DNA of 64,000 bases from contig SJOL01001494.1 in assembly GCA_004794785.1 (NCBI GenBank), positions 41,902-105,901 of the forward strand, read 5' to 3'. A program made the translations under genes and the position numbers. This DNA comes from Opisthorchis felineus. Its lineage: Eukaryota > Platyhelminthes > Trematoda > Opisthorchiida > Opisthorchiidae. The notes beneath the pieces were generated by a model that was not told the origin of the DNA, did not search any database, and worked only from the letters and a program-made list of their open reading frames with translations. Below, piece by piece: positions 56,151-64,000 of the stretch (position 1 is its first letter; each line of letters starts with the position of its first letter).

Positions 56151-59100
56151 TGTGTCGAATCCGATAACCAGACTAGTGAATTTCTTTATTTAATGTCATG
56201 TTTCACCAAGAACTAAAGTGATAGTTGTTCAGAAGTACCACTTGGTAGGAGGATCCTATTGGGAGGTTTTTGGGACAAATCAGTAAACTGGTTATTCAAA
56301 AATGTCTTTAATACCGATGTATCATATCTAAAAAATAATGGTCTTGCGATCGTTAGAACAGACGTCGTACCGCTTAGTCGGTCAGCTTTTTAGACACAAA
56401 CCGTGTACCGAATTACAGTGGTACAACCTGCTACAGATATTTTTCCCGAGAATAGAAAGAACGCAAGAATGATAGCCGCCTGTTGCAGGCAATGTCTAAA
56501 TCAGTTCACTGACGCTTAGTGGTTCCGTTTGTCTGGTGCGGCAAGAAGTGGGACAGGTTCAGAGTTGAGGCAGTAGCTTTGGTGCCACACCTTCACTGGC
56601 TGCTTGAAATGGCCGCATCTTTTAAGGTCACTAAACCCTTATCTTTCTTGTTCCCAGAACCCCATTGTGGGAGACGGAAGTTAGCGAAGTGACTAAGTTG
56701 ACGATTAGGACTTTTATGCTTCGTTGCCAGGTCATAGACTGGCCACCCCAGGGCCGTCTCCATCCGATACACGACTGAGCGAAGGGGGTCTATAAGACAG
56801 ACTCAAAAACATAACCATACAAGTTTGAATAAATGAACTGAAGTGTTGTGGTTAGCGCAAAAATGACAAAAAACATAAAACTTTACTGAATAAAAACCGT
56901 TTTTTCTTCCTAATTGTTTAGAAGGGCTTTACTCTTACCCAGCTGCTTCAATTCTATGCGGATTATGCACATATGGTACACACAATTTACAAAGCGCATT
57001 GACGAAATTTGCTTTTTAATCCAAGTGCTCGCTGGCATATGGGTCTTTCATGTTCTCCAAGTGTTTTGGTGCTGAAGAGGAAAACTGAGGGCACAAGACG
57101 ACGGAAGTTCAAAACCATTAAGTGATATGAAAATATGCTTCTTTGGGTTTGAGTTTTGCCGCTTGATCGGTCCGGCACCATTCTCCTTTAGTTTATATGG
57201 ATGTTACGTAAGTGCTTGCAAGTAGATTGGTTCACAGGCTGATCAGTGCATTATGGTGCATGAATTCTTTCTTCAATCGTATTTATCAACAAAGCTCGCC
57301 GCCCGCTACCATCATTTATTCGTTTAGTATTTTAAAACGTACACTTCTGCAATGACTTTTATCAACACAACAACCTCGTTAATCCAATAAGATACCGGAT
57401 TTTGCGTCATCGGTGGCACATCCTTCAACATCTTATCAAAATTGTTTGTTTAGGCCTGAAATGATAGTAATAACTGTTACTAAGCTTTTTTGGGTATCTG
57501 AACCGACATTCTCAGGTATTAGTCTATTTTTAGTGGTTAATACAGCAAAGCGGTCCCCAACATTCTTTGTGCTCCTGTACATAAACGTAAATGGAGTATT
57601 GTTGACCTGTTAACCATCCGATGTATTCTACTACGTACTGTGTAACATTATTTTCTTCCTTTACGGCACGCAGCAGGGAGTTACGCATGGAGTGTCTATA
57701 GTCATTATGTGTCCCAACCGCACTGAGTACACCAGAGCATGTAGTGCACGTAGTGGAGAGCTTGTGTTACTTCTTGGTTAGCTTTTATTTACCCTACATC
57801 CAGACTTTTGGACACTGGTAAAAGACTATAGACAATATATTTACCTCCGCTCCCTTCCTACCCTCAAAGCAAGTAGTTCGTTCAAACTGCAAGAAGTTTT
57901 TAGTAACTTTGCTGCATAATGCCGATGCGAAATCCGGTATAATCCAGCCCTCTGCTTCACTTGTTTGCTCTCAAATACAGTTTACTCTCGAGAGCCCTAT
58001 CCTATGTCGTAAATTGCCTACCGTAATAGGGTCTCTGGCAGCAGAGCGTGCCTGGACTTCTTTGTTCGTTTACTTATTGAGATCCTCTATTTTGTTTGTC
58101 AGGCTTCAAATTTTGTCACACGACATACCTAAAATCTGAATTTGAAAGTCCCGTTTGTCAACTTGTTTCATATCCTCTGAAAGTCCTTGATGTTCAGGTC
58201 ACTTTCACCAATCAACTTTCCCGATTTTCATCCTGTTTGCTGATTCTGGTTAACGTTCCCATTCTCTTGTAATGTGCTGAATTTTTAATTACTAAGAGAG
58301 TTAATTTCAGTTTTTATCCAAACAACAGAAGCTCCTGTAATTTTTGGGAGTACCTCGTGTAAGATTAAGCACGCCAGTCTAGCGGCGGTTTCTTCATACT
58401 TTCGGTCAGGAGAAAAAAACCTTAACCAGTATGAATCCTTCTTCTACCTTGTGTACTTATTCTTATGGGCACTAATGGCCCACCAGCTGTCCGTATTCCA
58501 CTCCTCAGCATTCCAAAGGAAGTCGGAATCCGTGTGAAAAAAGTTAACTTTGGCGTCCAAAGGAACTTTGGACCCCCGATCAATGCCACTGTAGTGCGGG
58601 TGTGTTTTTGTGTCAGGTTGAATGAGTACTCCCAAGTCGCGTGTGTTATGCATTTCAAAGATTGGTTTCGAATACGAGCTGTATACTTTAGTACCTCATG
58701 TCGACCCAAATATCATTAGCCCTACCTTTGGAAGGCGGTCCATATACCAGCCCTCCTTCAGCAAGCCGGTTCATCTCTGCTTGAAACTCTACTTTGTTAG
58801 CGCAAACATCGATGGCAACCAGATCTCTGATTTGTCGACCAAAATCAGGCCTGTCAGGTTTAATTGGTCTGATAAAGTACGGAGTAAAACTTGAGTAAAC
58901 TTGGACCCAGGCAGATGCCCAGGTTTATTCCTGTGGTTGCACGCCGTTCTCGTTAAAATGCCTGGTCGACCATAACTTGCCAGATCCTATAATGGAAGCC
59001 ACATATGAGCCTCCACGGTGCTTTCAGATGATGCGAACATCGCCTTGTATTGTCCGAACCATCGGTCTGTGCCATGCCAAGTACGATTACAGACCGAAAA

Positions 59101-60089
59101 TGTTCGTGAAAGCTGCATGAATGTATACCGCTTCCTTAGATAGACCAAGCCAGCAAAGCTATGTGGCCTGGATCAGCAAAGACTTTTCGTGACTACTGCT
59201 TCATCCATCCCCGCGGGCATTCAAGGATTTCACAGGGTCAAGACATTTGGCAGACATATCAAGAATCAGTTCTATACTTGTCCCAATAAATGACTCACAT
59301 AAATGTTACAGACCAAGAGTTTTCAACTTTTAAGTTAGCACATACCTTAAAAATTAGAGATACAGCAATCTGTTTGTCACTTTTACCACAACAAATTGGG
59401 ATGTGTTGATAAACCAATAACCAGTGACACCCCGCGATTTTTTGAAATACCGCTTACGCTGAGTGAGTCATAGTAACAAAATAAAACAAACAGCTTCATG
59501 TAATCGGTCGCTAATATTGGTTACTGGATCGTATTTCAGAAATCTTATTAGCTCCATTTAATGCGAACATGGCAATAGCAGTGCATTTATTTTCTGCCGT
59601 CTTATTAATTTTATAGGTGAGAGAGGTCTGAGAAAGAGCTTTTACTAGCCGCACCTTAAAAGCACAATTCTTTTATCTGCAAAACCGTTGCGAATAGAAT
59701 AAAACGTCCAACGCCAAAATGTTGCATTTTGCAGCATATGCGCGTATTTCAAAACCCCTCTAAATCTACTTCAATTTTTTGCAATTTGTTTTAAATAACC
59801 TCCCCTATAGAGTTTTGGCGCTAATGCGACTTTGAAATCGCTGCGCTATGGACTCAGAAATGGTTCACGTTTGCTGACGGCGATTGAGAAGGCATTACAT
59901 GAAGGATAACTACGTTGTATTTGTGCACGCGGTACGTTCGAAACTGGTTTCGCTAGTGCAAATTTCTGAAATAATTCTCTCTGTTCAATCTGTTAACGGA
60001 GTTAACATGTGCCATTTTGTTTGATTTTTCACTCTTACACAACTTTTGCGTGGAAACCCCTGACAGTGTGCACCCAACTCCTGCGGAGC
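56151..60089. other. No gene recognised; one possible old repeat
   Basis: Nearly 4 kb with no domain or RNA gene. The segment 58422-58740 weakly resembles 9359-9690 and may be a diverged copy of one repeat. Confidence 0.45.
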
Positions 60090-61190
60090 ACGCAGTCTCA
60101 ATCATGAGCCAGATCAATACAGGTCGATCTCTACAGCTATCGATGGACCACAGCAGATGTGGACAAAGCGGGTGTCCATCGAATGTAAGACGTGGTATGG
60201 AATGTCACACCTGCAAAGCCTGGTGGCACTTTAAACGTACGGGTTTACACCAGGACCAGATAAGCCAGATAAACTTACCTGAACCGTTTGTCTGCACCAG
60301 CCGCAACGCAGGCCAAAAACCATTGCCCTGGATTTGGCCATCACCAACGAAAGACACTTCGTTGATCAGGTGTTAATTAACGCTCCACTGGAACATAGTG
60401 ACCACCATGTGCTGACCTTTGATTTCATCCGCTACTGGGCTGGAAATCCCAAACCTCAAACGTGGATTCGACACTTCTACCGTGAAGACTTCTCAGGAAT
60501 GCGCATCTTTCTCGATCAATTTAAACTGGGACCAGCTTCAGTGGAAGAGCTGTACAGGACTATTGTCCAGGAAGTTCGCAAAGCTGACGCGATCTTCGTC
60601 CCAAAAAACCAGCACGCAGTCGGATGGACCGCAATCTACCTGGACGGATTCGGCGTCTTCTGGCAAAGAGGTCTCAACTATTTTTCAAAAAGTAGACTAC
60701 AGTAGATACAGAAGATGAGCTGGCATTTCGTAAAATGCAGAACCGCTAGGAGAATCCGCCAATGGAACATATGAAAACAAGCCACCATACTAGACCTCGC
60801 CCGAAAAAACAGAAATGCTCTGTTTAAGTACATGAGGCATCGCCGTAGAAACAAGCCATCCGCGTTCTCCTTGAGGGACAGGAACGGGTGACGAGTGACC
60901 CAATGCTGGCATCTGGAATCTACAGAGAACTCCTTGCAGGCCTGTATTCCGCCCCAGCGATCTCGTCACACCCAATCTTGCCAAGGCGTAATTACGAACA
61001 GCTTCTAATCAACTTGTCCTTCACGGAGGAGACCGCAGTGACGAATGCAGCTTCCCCGATGCTAACTCGGAATAGCAATTATCGAGGCCTTGAACACATA
61101 CTTCGGTATTCGACAAGGCAAGCAGATATAGATAGGAGAAATTATTTACAGAAGTGGCACTTTGCATGTTTCGCACCCACAAGGGCCATT
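60090..61190 (+). mobile_element. CR1-like LINE fragment with internal deletion
   Basis: The plus strand starts with a cysteine-rich segment (CGQSGC, MECHTCKAWWHFKRTGL, PFVC; about 60157-60295) resembling the PHD-like finger of CR1-type ORFs. It jumps within a few residues to the last part of an endonuclease (ITNERHFVDQVLINAPLEHSDHHVLTF, 60340-60420). Linker blocks ILDLARKNRNALFKYMRHRR near 60800 and YSAPAISSHPILP near 60950 follow in shifting frames. The RT is absent. Two cysteines of the finger are replaced by Arg. It is a dead, rearranged copy. Confidence 0.75.
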
Positions 61191-61744
61191 AAATTTCTAG
61201 AAATTTCAATGAATCTCAATGAAGTTTTCATCTGCAGAATTATGTGCTAATTCCGTCCACTGCATGCGATTCATCTTTTACCACAATTCCCGATATCTTA
61301 TCACACTAGGCAACGTTTTCATAGTCGCTGGTGATTGAGGACCTTGAAGATTCGCTCACGCAAACAAATCACCTATGTAGATAATTTGCAGAATAATTCA
61401 TTATGCACAAGCATTCTACACTATGAAGTGGTAACCATTAAAACGTAGCTTTCGAGAAATCAACCGCATTGTGCGAATACCGGGCGGCATTTTTCTGGGC
61501 GACCTTTAGAAGCAGCCTATATTTCTCTGAAACAATACCTCAGGGGAGGGCAAATTTCGCATAAAGTTTTGGCATCTGATGGTATTTAGTGGGACCCTTA
61601 GAGTCTCCTAATGAGGCCGCAGGTTTGTTGGAAGTTGTTTAAACTAACTAAAAGTCCATTGGAGGCGCTGGATTCATATCTTAAATGGCTGCCGTGGCTC
61701 AGCGTGATTTGCCCTTGAAAGTGGTGAATGATTTTGTAGTGAAG

Positions 61745-63180
61745 TTAGTTCGTCGAATTTTTTCCCCATCGATGCATTCGAAAGTTCTTTGAAGCAGTAC
61801 ATGATCCGTGATTTCGTGATTTTTGTCGGCGTAAACTCAAGGAGAAGCAGCTATTTGCGGCTTTTGTATGAAAAAGCTTTCTCCCATTGCAGCAGACGTC
61901 CCTGTGGACCAAGCCAAGGCCGCGAAATTCCTCACAGCTAGTAAGTGTTCCGTTATTGTTTATGATCGATGGCACGCACTGTACCGGTTGCTCGGCCAGA
62001 TTCTATACTCTTCCCACTACCTAGAGCACAACATTACTGAGCAAGTTTCTTTCTGACAGGCTCTCCATCAACCGGCGCCTAACGAGTGATGAATTAAGAG
62101 AGCGCAGTTCGCTTTTAAAGTACTGGACTTCATCGTCGGAAGTTCGCCAATATGACGCGGATCCATCCGGGAATGTGCTGACCATCCAATATATCCACAA
62201 CCTTTGCGTCAAATGCTGACGGTGGATGGTTACGTTTTTGGATTCTAAATGACATATCGTCCGTTCTAGCCAAACCCCGAGAATGTGGTCATGTACTTGT
62301 GGAGGAGTCCGATGTTTCAGCCACGTATGTTTTTACGAGCTCAGCAAATCGCATCATTTCTTCGTTTCCCGGACGTCATAAACGTTGATTCTACGCACGG
62401 CGCGAAACATCTTGGGTGGACTATTTTTGCGCATTGGACGTACAATGTGTAGGTACAAGCTATAAATTTTCCTTGTGGTGGATGTCATGGGCATCTAGCG
62501 ACCCGTCATGCATGGCTTCGTTGAAAGCGAGCATTTTTGCGCCTTGCGCAAGCTCTTCAGCTTATTTGAGGACATTTTGGGTTAGCAGTAAGCCGTCAAG
62601 ACGTCCGTCATGAATAGGATGACGTCGCAGAATCAGGCTGCCAAAGTCGTGTTTGGCTGTGACATAAAGCTGTGCTATTTTCACGCAGGCGAGCCATCCT
62701 TAGGCGCTAACGTTTCACTAAGTAGATGTAATCGTTGCAAACAATTTCCAACCGCAGCCGGCACATATTCCACCGCATGACCCGCTTTGATAACGCGACT
62801 GAGTAAGTAGCTGTACCGGACAGTAATCACGCAGGTTTCGCCACGATTTACAGATCCTGCAGCTACTTTCTTCGTGGGGTTTCCCGGATGACTACGTATG
62901 CCACCAATCAAGTTCTTAGGCACATGGGCAGGCGCGCACCAAATCTAATGTACCATCAGACAGGTTGCATCAAAGTGCGAAACTCGTTGTCTATAATAGT
63001 CAGTTTTTGGTACAAACCCCAAAACGTTCTAAAACGGTTAATACCTCGGCTGATACCTACACGTGCACCTTTTGTAAATCTATGTGGCTACCCTTCGTGC
63101 ACCTGTTTACGGTCTTCAGAGGCCACTCGTACCCCTGCAGTAAGTTGAGTAATGGAACATACATTGAGTAGCTCGATTTC
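61745..63180 (+). pseudogene. MULE transposase pseudogene with SWIM-finger remnant
   Basis: On the plus strand, across three frames, the family order appears: an N-terminal block FPIDAFESSLKQYMIRDFVIFVG near 61770; RRLTSDELRERSSLLKY near 62080; WLRFWILNDISSVLAKPREC near 62230; FPDVINVDSTHGAKHLGW near 62370 with the first catalytic Asp; LVVDVMG near 62480 and HGFVESEHFCALRKLFSLFED near 62510; KVVFGCDIKLCYFHAGE near 62650; and a SWIM-like CTFCKSMWLPFVHLFTVFRG near 63070-63120. The second catalytic Asp appears as Asn (SVMNRM). Numerous stops and frameshifts show it is inactive. Confidence 0.75.
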
Positions 63181-64000
63181 CCATTCATCAGCCGTGGCTA
63201 GTCGAAAACAACCTACCTGAGGGAGTACAACCCCTCTCTGGTTATCAAGCCACAGCCATCACCAGCGAAAGGCCTGCACAGGCAGCTTGAACGGTTGGTC
63301 GGCAAATTGGAGCTGCTGGAGCCACGCAAGTCCACAAGCTGCATTAACCGTCTGGTTGTACAAATGCAGCTGATGTTATGTCAACATTCGCTCACTGCAC
63401 TGGGCAGTCAGCCCCAAGGTGTTGGAGGACAACCGTCCCCAACCTAAGTGGCGTTCTACGGTAATAGACGGCGTGCCCTGTAGTCTCTGTGGCCAGCTGA
63501 CTAACCTTGCCGACTGTTGTTGTCCGCGAGACTAATTGACAGATCACGGCTACTGCTGTGATAACGAGCAATTCCCGCTGTATGCAGAAGATCTTCAGGC
63601 ACGTCCACCATGCAAGTGTATACGTAACAATACATCCATTTTCTTTAGTCGACGGTCCGTCGGGGAAACGTAGCCTTCCGTCCATCAAGCGATCAGCCAG
63701 GAGAGCGTGCTATGATGTCCACCACAATCGGTCCATGGAAGCACAGCTGAGCGTGGCCCGTAAGGCCGTTGCAACAAAACTATTCTGCCCAACTATGGGG
63801 CAGATGAAGGCTGATGACTGGATGACTGATTACAAACACATGCTTTGTAGACTATGCTTTTGTTTCCCGGGGTGAAGATGATTTTGTCTGATTTCTCTGG
63901 AAGTGACAGTCTCGCAGGCTTTATTCGGAGCCACACTTGGACAAATAACCGTAATTTTCCGAGGTTACATCTGATCTTAGTTGGGCAACTCTTATCCACA
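63181..64000. other. Possible continuation of the MULE relic; no gene recognised
   Basis: A charged stretch near 63240-63340 (LHRQLERLVGKLELLEP) could be the C-terminal tail of the transposase. Beyond that nothing is recognisable to the end of the window. Confidence 0.4.

Overview
The window is nuclear DNA of a metazoan and looks like a parasitic flatworm, most likely a trematode. Genes are sparse and split by introns. One kinase gene starts with 38-47 bp mini-introns and then has introns of 0.3-1.9 kb. Repeats dominate: tRNA-headed SINEs, several families of decayed LINEs with APE-type endonuclease and reverse transcriptase, a MULE-type transposase relic, and repeats carrying hammerhead ribozymes. 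The placement rests on resemblance to schistosome and liver-fluke repeats as I know them; no search was run.

Layout. 0.3-2.4 kb: two copies of a palindromic element with a hammerhead-type arm, and between them a tRNA-headed SINE with a second, Sm-alpha-like hammerhead. 4.3-5.3 kb: a coding exon of a TCF21/musculin-like bHLH factor (minus strand) with CCAAT boxes upstream. 5.3-23.3 kb: a long stretch with no recognisable gene. 23.3-24.2 kb: two small insertions flanked by direct repeats. 25.8-28.5 kb: a tRNA-derived SINE, a 300-N gap and an RTE/SR2-like LINE. 33.5-34.5 kb: another palindromic-element copy and one candidate exon. 37.8-40.7 kb: a near full-length decayed LINE. 42.4-44.0 kb: two more palindromic-element copies, one of them complete with two opposed arms.

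44.2-50.3 kb: nine exons of a MAPK15/ERK7 gene (minus strand). Phases agree across all eight introns and give 386 codons covering the kinase domain and the start of the tail. 51.8-54.9 kb: a long decayed LINE. 55.2-56.2 kb: two LINE 3-prime ends. 60.1-61.2 kb: a CR1-like LINE with an internal deletion. 61.7-63.2 kb: a MULE transposase pseudogene with a SWIM-finger remnant.

The two protein genes show no shared pathway. The most unusual content is the hammerhead-bearing palindromic element. One copy (2042-2336) keeps every core nucleotide of a hammerhead and is flanked by an 11 bp direct repeat. Another (43668-44005) is a palindrome end to end with a ribozyme arm on each side. A separate SINE carries an unrelated hammerhead-like motif.
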